35,874 nt of DNA from Polyangiaceae bacterium (GCA_009780955.1 WQZB01000051.1:1-35874); one strand, 5' to 3'. Positions 1-8,466 are shown, counted from the stretch's first letter. The notes: generated by a model not told the origin, from the letters alone. Made by a program: numbers and translations.

Positions 1-1542
1 CACCGTGGTCGCCGAGCTTCGACCTTCCGCCGAGAGAGACGCGAGGCGCGTGCGGTCACGGGCCGAGGTGCTGTGCGTCGCGCCGCAGCGAAGGCAGAAG
101 CGAAAGCGGCCGGGGATGAACCATGCCTTCGCGCCGGAGCCCTCCTTGCCGTTCGGTGCGATGGTGAACTCGCGCGCGCAGGCGCTGCGGTAGTGGCTCT
201 TGATGCGCGGGTTGCCCGCGGCGTCGAAGTCGAGCCAGGTCTCCGGGTAGTTCGTGTCGAGGCCGGTGAAGGTGAACTCGGCATCGTGCGCGTGCAGCGT
301 AATGAAACCAAAGACCTCGCGGTTGGGCGACTCGTTCTCCTCGCCCTCCGGCTCATCGTCGTCCGACTTCGCCGGCGCTGCATCATCGATGTCGCGAGCA
401 AGAAACTTCCGCTCGCCGTTCTCTGAGACGAGGCGGACCGGATGGTACTCGTGCCCGCACTCACGACAGAAGTGGACCGGGTATAGGCGCTTATCGGGAT
501 CGCCAGGCAGGTACTGCTGGCCCTCGACGGTCACCGAGCGTTTGCCGGGCGGCTCGAAGGTCGCGAAGGCGTGACCTGCGCCCGAGATGAACTGGTGCAA
601 CTTAAAAGCGAAGAAGCTCGAATTGGACGCCGAGTCGTCGTCCGTGCGGACTGCCTCCGGAAGGCTCGACACGAGGAGTAGCGTGCGGAGCGCGTCCTTG
701 CACGTCTGTTCATCACGTCCTGCCTCGGCGGCCAGCTCACGGGCTGCTTCATCGAGGGTGCGTGGGCGGGCGCGATGCCACGCGGGGTTCGCGTCGTTTG
801 TGGTGATGCCGAGGCGCGTCTCGGTCCAGATAGCGAGCGGGTGGCTTTTGAGCTCGTCGTTGGTGATGTTCGAACGAATGCCAACGTCGATGGCCGGACC
901 GAGCGCACTCTTCACCGATTCGGCGCACTTCGACTCGTCGGTGACGCGCTCGAGCTCCTCGATGACGACGTAGCTCGGATCGACTTCCGTCGAGAACAGC
1001 TTGGAGGCAACGTTGGCGACAACCTCCTGCTTGTTTTGCGCCGTGCCTTCGCTGGCCATCGTCGCCGACGTGCCGATGCACTGGAGCTTCTCGGGCGAGG
1101 AGAGGCGCTCGCGGACGCGGCGGACCAGCAGCGCGACATCGGCGCCCTGGCGACCTCGGTACGTGTGCAGCTCATCGAGCACCAAGAAGCGCAGTCCCTG
1201 GCAATTGCCAATGACCTTGCGATCGAGCTCGTCCTGCCGGGTCATCAGCAGTTCGAGCATCATGAAGTTGGTTAGCAGGATGTCGGGCGGGTTGTCGGCA
1301 ATGCGCCGCCGCTCTTCGCTGTCCTCCTGTCCCGTGTAGCGTGCGAAGGTGACAGGGCGCTCGCCCTGGACGTTCTTGGCGAACTTACCGAGCTCCTCGA
1401 ACTGGCTGTTGGCCAGCGCATTCATCGGGTAGATAATGATCGCCCGCGTGCGGCGTGCGGCGCTCGCGTGCTTCTCGTTGAGCGAGGTTGCAAACTTGCG
1501 GTACTCGCCAACAATCGAGTCGCGCAGCGAAAAAACGTCCAT
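1..1542 (-). pseudogene. DEAD/DEAH-box SF2 helicase fragment, Walker A region missing, runs off window
   Basis: The minus strand is open from an ATG at 1542 to the window edge (514 codons), with no stop. It begins MDVFSLRDSIVGEYRKFATS, the usual opening of very large defence-type SF2 helicases (DruE/MrfA-like, often with a DUF1998 end). It then jumps at about position 1479 to LNEKHASAARRTRAIIIYP and MNALANSQFEELGKF. In the family these two pieces are separated by a long stretch holding the Q motif and the GxGK(S/T) Walker A. Later motifs are present: the DELH Walker B in FLVLDELHTYRGRQGADV, the GTSATMAS motif, and a Cys-rich stretch (FCRECGHEY). An in-frame internal deletion has therefore removed the ATP-binding loop, so the product should not be an active helicase. 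The C-terminal helicase half lies outside the window. The family assignment is from memory of motif order; an assembly collapse is the alternative explanation. Confidence 0.75.
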
Positions 1543-1734
1543 GCTCTTGGGGCACACGTAAGGCCCGTGTGACGGTACCCCAGGGAGGGGGCATCGGAAA
1601 GAGCAGGAGAGAGTCGAACAGGATCGGTTTGAGGCTCAGGCCCTGAAACTGCTTTAAACCTCGACGGCGAGGAAGGGCTGGGGAGCGTCGTCGACAGAGA
1701 AACAGGCCGATAACCTGCGTCTGTCCAGTTATCT

Positions 1735-2040
1735 CTAGATTTCCGCGCCACAATCGAGAAGCGATGTCCTTGCCACTCGCCGCGCCTCGAGCTCCTTGGC
1801 GAGCTGCGCGACGACATCCCACCGCTGAGCGGCAGCGGCGCCTTCGAGCGCTCTCACGAGAGCTGCTTCGACGTCGATCGGATCCGGTTTTGCCGGTTGA
1901 GATTCTACCAAAACCGGCGAGTCGGAAGGTGATCGTTGCTCGATCGGATCATCGCAATTGGAGGCTGTTTTCTCGGGAGATTCTTCGAATTTTAGACCAT
2001 CGAGAAGCAACGATTTCGTACGACTTTTGACCGGTTTCAA
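1735..2040 (-). CDS. Small integrase-associated protein of myxobacterial mobile elements (putative)
   Basis: This is a 101-codon ORF from a TTG at 2040 to TAG at 1737-1735. The first half is polar and low in recognisable features. The second half, about residues 50-92, is a helical block with the pattern ALVRALEGAAAAQRWDVVA followed by QLAKELEARR. Proteins ending in this kind of Ala/Leu-rich helix plus LAxELEARR are, as I recall, often found beside tyrosine integrases in Polyangia; their function is unknown. It is in the same orientation and frame as the broken helicase downstream. A possible integrase C-terminal tail overlaps its start in another frame (1949-2077). It may be intact, but it lies in a zone of debris. 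Confidence 0.45.
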   Translation of the reverse strand: MKPVKSRTKSLLLDGLKFEESPEKTASNCDDPIEQRSPSDSPVLVESQPAKPDPIDVEAALVRALEGAAAAQRWDVVAQLAKELEARRVARTSLLDCGAEI

Positions 2041-2077
2041 GTCCCGCCCTTCGCACTTTGTCTGTAATTACGATGGC
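1949..2077 (-). pseudogene. Possible C-terminal tail of a tyrosine integrase
   Basis: This frame starts directly after a TAA and reads VRRAGLETGQKSYEIVASRW before ending at a TGA. Many tyrosine recombinases of integrative elements end in a similar Arg-rich xRRxGLEP-like tail. The match is short and could be chance. If real, only the last 40 or so residues remain, and the upstream part has been replaced by the nrdA fragment that begins on the other strand at 2082. Confidence 0.22.
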
Positions 2078-2081
2078 TTAG

Positions 2082-3108
2082 GACATCGCGCTCCTCTCGA
2101 AGTTCTCCGGCGGCATTGGCCTCGCATACCACCGCGTGCGCTCGCGCGGCTCGCTCATCGAGAGCACCAACGGGCAATGGCTGGATGACGTTCAAAGACA
2201 AGTCGAACAAGGGGTGCAACCAGACCGCGCTTCCCGGCAGGGTCGTGCACCTGTCGAATCTCTGCACAGAGATCTTGGAGATCACGTCGAGCAGCGAGAC
2301 GGCGGTATGCAACCTTGGATCTGTCAACCTCGCGCGCCACGTCATCAAGGATGGGAACGGCAAAGTTACTTTCGATTGGGCGCGCCTTGCTCGCACCGTG
2401 CGCACCGCCGTTCGTCAGCTCGATCAGGTGATCGATCACAACTACTACGCCATCGAAAGCGCGCGCGTGTCGAATGCCAAGTGGCGTCCCGTCGGGCTTG
2501 GGCTCATGGGGCTTCAAGATCTCTTCTTCCAGATGCGCGTTGCGTTCGACGCACCTGAAGCTCGCGAACTTTCGCGACGGATCTCGGAGGAGATCTACTT
2601 TCACGCTCTTTCGACTTCGGTCGATCTTGCGATGCAAAAAGGAGCGCATCCGGCGTTCGCAGAGACACGCGCAGCAAAGGGGGAACTCCAGTTCGATGCG
2701 TGAAACGTCGTGCCTGAGGATACCGCGCGCTGGGAAGCGCTCCGCGCGAAGATCTGCGAACACGGTCTGCGCAACTCGCTCATCGTCGCGATCGCGCCGA
2801 CAGCAACCATCGCGTCGATTGCCGGTTGTTACGAATGCATCGAGCCGCAGATCTCGAATCTCTTCAAGCGCGAGACGCTCTCCGGCGACTTCCTGCAGGT
2901 CAATCTCTATCTCGTCAGCGATCTCAAGGCACTTGGTCTCTGGAATGAAGCGACACGTGTTCGCCTGAAGCTTGCCGAAGGCTCGGTGCAGTCGCTTGAC
3001 GAACTGCCACCCAACCTCCGCGCCTTGTATCGCACCGCATGGGAGATCCCGATGCGCTCGCTCATCGACATGGCCGCCGACCGCGGTGCGTTCATCGATC
3101 GCAGTCTC
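2082..3108 (+). pseudogene. nrdA: Broken class I ribonucleotide reductase large subunit, fused to metE remnant
   Basis: The sequence opens without a start codon inside the protein (DIALLSKFSGGIGLAYHRVR, SLIESTNGQ). At about 2178 it shifts frame and jumps to WMTFKDKSNKGCNQTALPGR. In intact NrdA a long stretch lies between these blocks, so a large internal deletion with a frameshift has occurred. The remaining barrel shows the active-site block SNLCTEILEIT (Asn, Cys and Glu of the radical site), then [20 protein letters not shown] and [14 protein letters not shown] at 2701-2703 interrupts FDA*NVVPED, where a Trp (TGG) is expected. The sequence ends at RGAFIDRS, about 3108, where it continues in frame into metE. 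The N-terminal ATP cone and C-terminal redox tail are absent. It cannot make a working reductase. Fragment identity is secure from the motifs. Confidence 0.85.
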
Positions 3109-3993
3109 GAGACCGATCTCGACCCCGAGATCGTGAGTTGGCTGTCGTTCGCAACCGACAAGCTCGACGAGATCGTCGCGTTCTCAAAGGCGCTCGACGG
3201 TGGGAGCACATCGACGGAGGCGTTCGACAAGAGCCGCGCATCGAAGGAAAGCCGGCGCTCATCGAAAAGGGTTCACGATGCAGCGGTTTTCGCGCGCCTC
3301 GCGGCAGTAACCCCGGAGATGACGCGGCGCAAGAGCGCGTACGCCTCGCGCCGTGAAGCGCAAAAATCGCTCTCGTTGCCTTTGCTGCCAACGACCACGA
3401 TTGGCTCGTTTCCGCAAACCGCCGAGGTCCGCACCGCGAGGGCCGAGCACAAGGCAGGCAAACGAGACGACGCTGCCTACGAATCGTTCCTTCGCGCTGA
3501 AACCGAACGCACGATCCGACGCCAAGAGGAGATCGGTCTCGATGTGCTCGTTCACGGCGAGTTTGAGCGTAACGATATGGTCGAGTACTTCGGCGAGAAA
3601 CTCGCTGGCTTTGCCTTCACAAAGAACGGCTGGGTCCAGAGCTACGGTTCGCGATGTGTCAAGCCGCCAATCATCTACGGCGACGTATCGCGCCCCGAGC
3701 CGATGACCGTCACGTGGTCCCGTTACGCGCAGTCGCTGACGAACAAGCCGATGAAAGGCATGCTCACCGGGCCGGTCACGATTCTCCAGTGGTCGTTCGT
3801 CCGAGTCGATCAACCGCGCAAAACGACATGTCGTCAGATTGCGCTCGCGATTCGCGATGAGGTCGCCGATCTCGAACGCGCGGGTCTTCGCGTCATCCAG
3901 ATCGACGAGCCCGCGATTCGCGAAGGACTGCCTCTTCGTCGTTCCGAGTGGAAAGAGTACCTCGAATGGGCCGTCGATGCGTTCCGCCTCGCT
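3109..3993 (+). pseudogene. metE: Internal fragment of cobalamin-independent methionine synthase, both ends missing
   Basis: Fused in frame to the nrdA debris, the reading continues [20 protein letters not shown], then [58 protein letters not shown], and [16 protein letters not shown]. These are signature blocks of MetE, which methylates homocysteine from methyltetrahydrofolate-triglutamate. The fragment stops at AVDAFRLA (about 3993), just before the segment that carries the zinc ligands (the HxC of HTHMC and the later Glu and Cys). The N-terminal barrel is also missing. The open frame runs on to 4143 through unrecognised sequence and overlaps the ATPase start by 7 bases. A catalytically dead remnant is the only reasonable reading. 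Confidence 0.85.
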
Positions 3994-4045
3994 CCGAGCT
4001 CACTCGATGAAGTCATAAGGCGCGGGCAACGGCATGCAACCGCCG

Positions 4046-4074
4046 TTGAACACAAGGGGAACCCAGCCTATTGT
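4046..4074 (+). promoter_or_regulatory. Candidate sigma70-type promoter for the ATPase-HNH operon
   Basis: TTGAAC (4046-4051) and TATTGT (4069-4074) are separated by 17 bases. They sit in the unrecognised stretch between the end of the metE remnant and the ATPase start at 4137. The position and spacing fit a promoter driving the defence pair; this is pattern matching only. Confidence 0.35.
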
Positions 4075-4136
4075 ATGAGATTTGATGAAGTTGAACGTCT
4101 CACGAGGCAGGAAGGAACGGCTACTCGGGGGGCCAC

Positions 4137-5474
4137 ATGGTGATGCCCATGCTTGAGTCCCTTCACCTGAAGAACGTCGGGCCGGCGCCCGAGATGAAGA
4201 TGGACCTCGCTCCGAGGTTGAACCTCATCACGGGTGACAACGGACTCGGCAAGACGCTGCTCCTCGATAGCGCGTGGTGGGCGCTCACGAGCACGTGGCC
4301 TGCAACGTGGGGTGGTAAGGGCGTGGTCCCCGAGAAGGAAGACGCCCGCATCGAGTGGACAGAGCGTCGTAATGATATCGAGATCGAGTTCGAAGGTCAC
4401 TACAACTTCGACGACTCGTACTGGAAACAAACGGACGGTCCACCGAACACAACCCGCTACGAGGAGCGAATACGCAGTCGCCAACAAGGCCCGCCAGTCA
4501 TCTATCTTCGCGTTGACGGTGGTATCTCAATTTACGATCCGCTGCGCGTCGGCGAGGATTTCCGTTTTCCCTTTGGGCAGAAGGCGTGGGGCAGGAGCAA
4601 CGCGTTTCAGTTTCGTGAGCCCGACATCTGGGATGGCCTGAGCCGTGACGGGGAAAAGTCGTTCGTGTGCGAAGGTCTCGTCCGCGATGTCGGTCGCTGG
4701 GCTGTTGAGAAGGAGAACCCGGACTTCGAGCTCCTTACCAAGCTTGTTCAACAGCTCTCTGGTGAGGAGCGGTTCCGACTTACAGACAAGGTCGGTCGTG
4801 TCTACGTCGACGATCCTCGCGATTACCCCGTACTCACCGGCCCGGCAGGGGACATACCCGCGGCGCACGCTCCGGCGGGCCTTCGGCGCATCCTCGGCCT
4901 CGCGTATCTCGTTGTGTGGGCTCGGCGTGAACATCGCGTCGCCGCTGGTCTCAAGAAGATACCGCCAAGCTCGTCGCTAGTGCTCCTCATCGATGAAATG
5001 GAGAGCCACCTTCATCCGAAGTGGCAACGCACGATTCTTCCGAGCCTGCTGCGAGCGCTCGGTGCAGACGTCGAGCTGCAGGTTGTTGCTACAACCCACG
5101 CGCCGCTGGTGCTCGCCTCGGTCGAGTCGTCCTTCGATGCGAGATGCGATGCTTGGTTCGATCTGGACCTCGACTCGAACGCAAGTCCGCCGCGCGTCAA
5201 GCTCGAGAAACGCCCCTACATACGACGTGGTGAGGTCGGCAATTGGCTTGCCAGCGAGGCCTTCGACTTGAAGGAGCCGCGTTCGCTCGAGGGTGAGCGG
5301 GCGGTGCGTGCCGCGCACGACATCTTGAGTGCGAAGAACCCGTCGATCGAACAGATCGAAGCCATCGACAAGCAACTTCGAGAAGCGGGGCTCCCAGACA
5401 TCGACCGCTTCTGGGTTCGCTGGGATTACTTCGTCGAACAGGCAAGGAATGCTGCGGCGGAGAAGAATCCGTGA
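4137..5474 (+). CDS. AAA/ABC-like ATPase of a putative Septu-type defence system (PtuA-like)
   Basis: This 445-residue protein has Walker A GDNGLGKT at residues 33-40, Walker B VLLIDE with acidic pair Asp286-Glu287 followed by [10 protein letters not shown], and a switch His in ATTHAPLV (His321). The block [19 protein letters not shown] takes the place of an ABC signature. This arrangement is that of OLD/AAA_21-type ATPases such as PtuA, which sense phage or nucleic acid and license a partner nuclease. The next gene is an HNH nuclease whose GTG start overlaps this stop by four bases (GTGA), so the two are probably made in equal amounts. The start is uncertain: ATG 4137 follows GGGGGG, but ATG 4149 (MLESLHLKN) would fit the family better. 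There is no frameshift or missing motif, unlike the debris just upstream. The ATPase class is clear; the Septu assignment is inference from gene order. Confidence 0.8.
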   Translation: MVMPMLESLHLKNVGPAPEMKMDLAPRLNLITGDNGLGKTLLLDSAWWALTSTWPATWGGKGVVPEKEDARIEWTERRNDIEIEFEGHYNFDDSYWKQTDGPPNTTRYEERIRSRQQGPPVIYLRVDGGISIYDPLRVGEDFRFPFGQKAWGRSNAFQFREPDIWDGLSRDGEKSFVCEGLVRDVGRWAVEKENPDFELLTKLVQQLSGEERFRLTDKVGRVYVDDPRDYPVLTGPAGDIPAAHAPAGLRRILGLAYLVVWARREHRVAAGLKKIPPSSSLVLLIDEMESHLHPKWQRTILPSLLRALGADVELQVVATTHAPLVLASVESSFDARCDAWFDLDLDSNASPPRVKLEKRPYIRRGEVGNWLASEAFDLKEPRSLEGERAVRAAHDILSAKNPSIEQIEAIDKQLREAGLPDIDRFWVRWDYFVEQARNAAAEKNP

Positions 5475-6136
5475 TTCCTGTCACGCTGGCGAATGAACCG
5501 CCGGATTTCGACGCAAAGGTACGGCAACGTGGGCTCTCCGTCATCGACGAGCTCGTCGGACGCCCGCCACGCGTCAAGCGACCAGGTCGGAAGCGCGAAA
5601 AGCTTGTGAGCCAAGAGCAGGACATTCCAGCAGGGGTGTTCCCTCCGTATTGGCGAGAGGCCCTGCCGGATATGCTGGTCGCTTACGAACGCCGTTGTGC
5701 CTACCTCGCGATGTACATCCACCCGGCCACTGGCAATCCGACCATCGATCACGTTCTCCCGAAGTCTTACGCGTGGGACAAGGTCTACGAGTGGTCCAAC
5801 TACCGGCTCTGTGCGGGGATTATCAACACGAAGAAGGGCGAGTTGCTCACGCTCGTAGACCCATGCGCGATCGGGCCTGGTTGGTTCACGCTCAACTTGC
5901 GCACGTTTTACGTAGAACGGGGTGAAGCGGCGCCGGAGGCCGAGCGGGATCGAGTTGATGCAACTCTGCCCGTGGTGAACCAAAGGGAATGCGTGACGTT
6001 ACGTACCGAGTACGTGCTCTCGTACCAGGACGGCCCCGGCAAGGGTGGAATCGACCTTCGCCGCCTTGAGTCTCACGCCCCGTTCATTGCTTCCGAGCTT
6101 CGCCGGCAGGGGCAGCTCGCTCGAGGAGATGTTTGA
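5471..6136 (+). CDS. HNH endonuclease paired with the ATPase (PtuB-like effector)
   Basis: This 221-residue protein starts at a GTG that overlaps the ATPase stop. The nuclease core runs over about residues 73-123: RRCAYLAMYI (Cys76), then TIDHVLPKS with Asp93-His94 and Lys98, then YEWSNYRLCAGIINTKKGE with Asn110, Asn119 and Lys121/122. This is the His-Asn-His/Asn pattern of the HNH nucleases found next to AAA ATPases, in which a beta-beta-alpha-metal fold cuts DNA. The usual pair of CxxC zinc knuckles is not visible. The expected role is degradation of invading (or host) DNA once the ATPase is triggered. The C-terminal 80 residues look like the family's trailing domain. Nuclease class is confident; biological role is inferred. 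Confidence 0.8.
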   Translation: MIPVTLANEPPDFDAKVRQRGLSVIDELVGRPPRVKRPGRKREKLVSQEQDIPAGVFPPYWREALPDMLVAYERRCAYLAMYIHPATGNPTIDHVLPKSYAWDKVYEWSNYRLCAGIINTKKGELLTLVDPCAIGPGWFTLNLRTFYVERGEAAPEAERDRVDATLPVVNQRECVTLRTEYVLSYQDGPGKGGIDLRRLESHAPFIASELRRQGQLARGDV

Positions 6137-6598
6137 ACCATAAAGAAACGGCCCGAGTGGCTTGCACCTCGCTCATGCGAAGTGCGCAACAACCCGAGCC
6201 GTCCCGCTTTCGCGGCGCCCTGGGAGCTCATTCTTTCGGCTCCGGAGGCGTCGGCCCTCGATACCTGGGCTCAACGCTGCACACGTACGCTGCCTGTGTT
6301 CGACCGAGCGAACACGATGCAGCGCTCCGCGCGATTATGACGTCTGATCTCCCAGGTGAGAGCCACTACGACTGTGCATGTCTTTACCTCCTCCGGCGTG
6401 CCGGCGCCCGCGGGCTTGACGGTCCACCAAAGGCCGCCGCCTCACGCGGACGTTTCGTTGGGGATCTTGGCTGGCGTGTTCGGGCAGCTTCGATCCGTTT
6501 CTGCCGCGCCCGCAAAGGTTATCCTTTGCCGGAATAGCCCGGGACACAAGTTCCGAAGGCGGCGTCACACATCTAGTTTAGCACGCCAAATATACCTC
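6137..6598 (+). other. Stretch of 460 bases with no gene I can support
   Basis: The frame directly behind the HNH stop reads coherently for about 60 codons (to about 6340, TPSRPAFAAPWELILSAPEA-like composition) but has no good start. A second frame at 6356-6500 contains HVFTSSGVPAPAGLTVHQRP, faintly like AbiEi/DUF559 family text. Neither is convincing alone; they may be debris of a third gene. An imperfect inverted repeat (CGGCCCGAG near 6149 against CCCGAGCCG near 6195) could help end the nuclease transcript. Confidence 0.3.
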
Positions 6599-6722
6599 GC
6601 CCGCTTTCGATTTGCCGCGATCTCTTCGTTGGCGGCTCCGGTCCGGTCCTCAAAGCGCAAAGAGGCTGTTCCGGTCCGGTCCTCGCGGACCGCCTCGACC
6701 TCGCGGCAACTTGAAAGCGGGC
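6599..6722. repeat. MITE/REP-like inverted-repeat element, copy 1
   Basis: The ends are GCCCGCTTTC on both sides; the 22-base arms match at 20 positions, with TTGCCGCGA inside each. The body contains TCTTCGTTGGCGGCTCCGG and two TCCGGTCCGGTCCTC runs. The same body recurs in reverse orientation at 7744-7911 and 30736-30856. This copy is 124 bp and ends 31 bases before the start of the next gene. It holds no ORF and is probably non-autonomous. Confidence 0.8.
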
Positions 6723-6753
6723 TAGCATTACGATACGGCGGATCGGCGAAGAC

Positions 6754-7593
6754 ATGACTGCGTGGGACAAGCGCTCTTTCTTGCGCGCACTCAGTGCGAC
6801 ATTGCTCGGCGTTGCAGTCGTGTGGCTCGTCACGGCTGCGAGCGATGAGGGCAAGCTTTCAATGAGTGTTCGTGCAGGTCGCACGTTGCCCCTGACGCCT
6901 ATCGCAGGCGCTGTGGGTGTGGCGCTCGTGCTCGGCACGGCGCGCGTTCGTAGCGAAACGCGAGCACTTGAAGCCCTTGGTCGACACCCGAGCGAATCCA
7001 TTGTCGCCGCCGTGGCAGGAGCCGCGCTGCCGTCTGTTGTTGTCGCCGTGCTGCTTTTCGCAGGGGCGGCCGATGTAGCTGCATTCTACCCGCGTGCTGT
7101 TCGACAAGACGCGTTCGTGTTTCATAACGGCGCTTTCGAAAGCGCATCACTCGGCGTGCGTGTCGAGCAAAGCGGCGAGATGCAGCTACTTGCGATTGAA
7201 GCAGCCGAGGCAACCACGCGAAGCCACGGCGCAAGCTTGGCAAGCTTGCAAGCCTTGCCTCGAGATGCAAAAGGAGCTGCCGCAATTGCAACAGGTTTGA
7301 CCGGCGTTGCATTGCCGCTTGCTTCTGCGCGTGCCGCAGCCTACGCGAGCTTTTCCTCGCAGCGCGCACGAAAACGACGGCGCAACATGATTCTTGTCGT
7401 TGCCGCCATCATGTCGCTACTCACACTCATTGCATTCCAAGCTGCGGCTACCGGGCTTGCGCCAGCCATGCTTGCGGCGATCCCTGCTGCGCTACTGCTA
7501 CTGGCGCTTGGTTTTACTGTTGCTCTGGAGCGTTCGTGCTCTTGCGGTCGATCGCGTCTTGCAGACCGCAACGAATGCGAGCTGCGCGCTTGA
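6754..7593 (+). CDS. Multi-pass membrane protein, unknown function
   Basis: This 279-residue protein starts at an ATG preceded by GGCGAAG. Hydrophobic segments lie at about residues 10-30, 45-65, 83-106 and, near the C-terminus, 208-266. Between them, about residues 107-205 form an Ala-rich soluble region. I recognise no domain. The last 28 residues (VALERSCSCGRSR onward) read poorly, and a second, better-looking frame begins inside them at 7508, so a frameshift joining the two ORFs is possible. It lies between two copies of the dispersed repeat. Confidence 0.65.
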   Translation: MTAWDKRSFLRALSATLLGVAVVWLVTAASDEGKLSMSVRAGRTLPLTPIAGAVGVALVLGTARVRSETRALEALGRHPSESIVAAVAGAALPSVVVAVLLFAGAADVAAFYPRAVRQDAFVFHNGAFESASLGVRVEQSGEMQLLAIEAAEATTRSHGASLASLQALPRDAKGAAAIATGLTGVALPLASARAAAYASFSSQRARKRRRNMILVVAAIMSLLTLIAFQAAATGLAPAMLAAIPAALLLLALGFTVALERSCSCGRSRLADRNECELRA

Positions 7594-7744
7594 TGCGTTT
7601 CTTTTTGAGGGGCGTTGCAAGCCACTCGTGTCGTTTTCTCATGCTCCAGAGTGCGCGATTCGACATGCTTTGGGCGGGCAAGATGACGAAAATGCCTTGA
7701 AATTGCAAGGCCGCTTTTTGCATTTGCTAAAACGCCAAAAATAG
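7508..7744 (+). CDS. Small secreted-type protein overlapping the previous gene (hypothetical)
   Basis: Starting at TTG 7508 the frame reads MVLLLLWSVRALA, a short hydrophobic leader, then about 64 residues with three cysteines (NASCALDAFLFEGRCKPL, PECAIRH) and a basic end (LLKRQK). Codon choice is more gene-like here than in the overlapping frame. The TAG stop abuts the left end of repeat copy 2. It may be a separate small exported protein, or the true C-terminus of the upstream membrane protein after a frameshift. Confidence 0.45.
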   Translation: MVLLLLWSVRALAVDRVLQTATNASCALDAFLFEGRCKPLVSFSHAPECAIRHALGGQDDENALKLQGRFLHLLKRQK

Positions 7745-7911
7745 ACCGCTTTCAAGTTGACGCGAGATCGAGGCGGCGGCGAGGTGCGTGTGCTTGTATA
7801 GCACACGCACACGTCGTCGCACGGCTCCTCCAGGACCGGAACAGCCTCCTTGCGCTTTGAGGACCGGACCGGAGCCGCCAACGAAGAGATCGCGTCAAAT
7901 CGAAAGCGGTC
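7744..7911. repeat. MITE/REP-like inverted-repeat element, copy 2 (long form)
   Basis: The ends are GACCGCTTTC on both sides and the inner arms carry TTGACGCGA. The body is the reverse complement of copy 1, with about 45 extra bases in the middle. That insert contains a perfect 11-base-arm palindrome, GTGCGTGTGCT (7784-7794) with AGCACACGCAC (7800-7810). The right end shares its last bases with the stop codon of the minus-strand PEGA gene (7910-7912), and the left end abuts the TAG of the plus-strand ORF, so the element fills the whole convergent gap. Confidence 0.85.
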
Positions 7912-8215
7912 AGTCTGGGATTGGAACGAGACGGACATCGAAGCGTACGACCCCGTCGCCTTCGTTCACAACGGTGGTTTTGTCCCACGGAAAATACCCT
8001 GCGGCCTCCACGGTGACATGGTGCGTACCTGGCGGCAGCGCCACACCGCGCGCTGCAACCACTGCGAGAACGCCAACGAATTGGTCGTCAATGATCACCG
8101 ATGCATTCGGCGGCCCGCCGGTCATGCGCATCGAGACCGTGCTGGCCGGTGCGTGCGGACTGCATGCTGCGCTGAGCACGGCGAATGCAATGTACACCTT
8201 GTGGCTGCGGCTCAC
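7910..8215 (-). CDS. PEGA-domain-like lipoprotein
   Basis: This is about 101 residues from a GTG at 8215; an upstream start at 8257 would add an unlikely 14-residue basic extension. The N-terminus VSRSHKVYIAFAVLSAAC gives a lipobox with Cys18. The rest resembles a PEGA fold: PNASVIIDDQFVGVLAVVAA, then LPPGTHHVTVEAAGYFPWDK. Such domains decorate surface or periplasmic proteins in Myxococcota. The GTG overlaps the stop of the small ORF upstream (GTGA), suggesting translational coupling. Its own stop touches repeat copy 2. Confidence 0.7.
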   Translation of the reverse strand: MSRSHKVYIAFAVLSAACSPHAPASTVSMRMTGGPPNASVIIDDQFVGVLAVVAARGVALPPGTHHVTVEAAGYFPWDKTTVVNEGDGVVRFDVRLVPIPD

Positions 8216-8406
8216 TTGCTGATCATAGCCGAATCTATGCCGGCGTCTTGCAGGCACTCGGTCTGCTCGATGGCCTGGGCCAACTCGCCGACATCAGCAA
8301 CGACGGCGTTGGGCAGGCATTGGCCAACACCAATCGACCCAAGCACGTTCATCTCAAGCGGCCAGCCCGAGTAACGAGACGAGATACCTGACTTCGAGGT
8401 GCACAA
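8212..8406 (-). CDS. Small hypothetical protein coupled to the PEGA lipoprotein
   Basis: This is 64 codons from a TTG at 8406 (an ATG at 8352 would give a 46-residue form). The sequence includes MNVLGSIGVGQCLPNAVVAD and ends TECLQDAGIDSAMISK. No domain is recognised. It lies 60 bases after guaA on the same strand, and its stop overlaps the next start by four bases, which is the main reason to believe it is translated. Confidence 0.4.
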   Translation of the reverse strand: MCTSKSGISSRYSGWPLEMNVLGSIGVGQCLPNAVVADVGELAQAIEQTECLQDAGIDSAMISK

Positions 8407-8466
8407 CGCAAATCAGCGCTATATTGTGCGTGTGGACGGCAATGTGAAGTTGAGCAATACGACAAC

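Noticed and set aside
2082-4143. A genuine bifunctional NrdA-MetE fusion enzyme
   Set aside because: Both parts lack essential regions (nrdA internal barrel and tail, metE zinc ligands), and a nonsense codon interrupts the nrdA part.
4137-6136. Retron with PtuAB effector
   Set aside because: No reverse transcriptase or ncRNA-like segment is present next to the pair within the window.
6599-6722. Insertion sequence
   Set aside because: It is too short for a transposase and has no ORF; a non-autonomous repeat fits.
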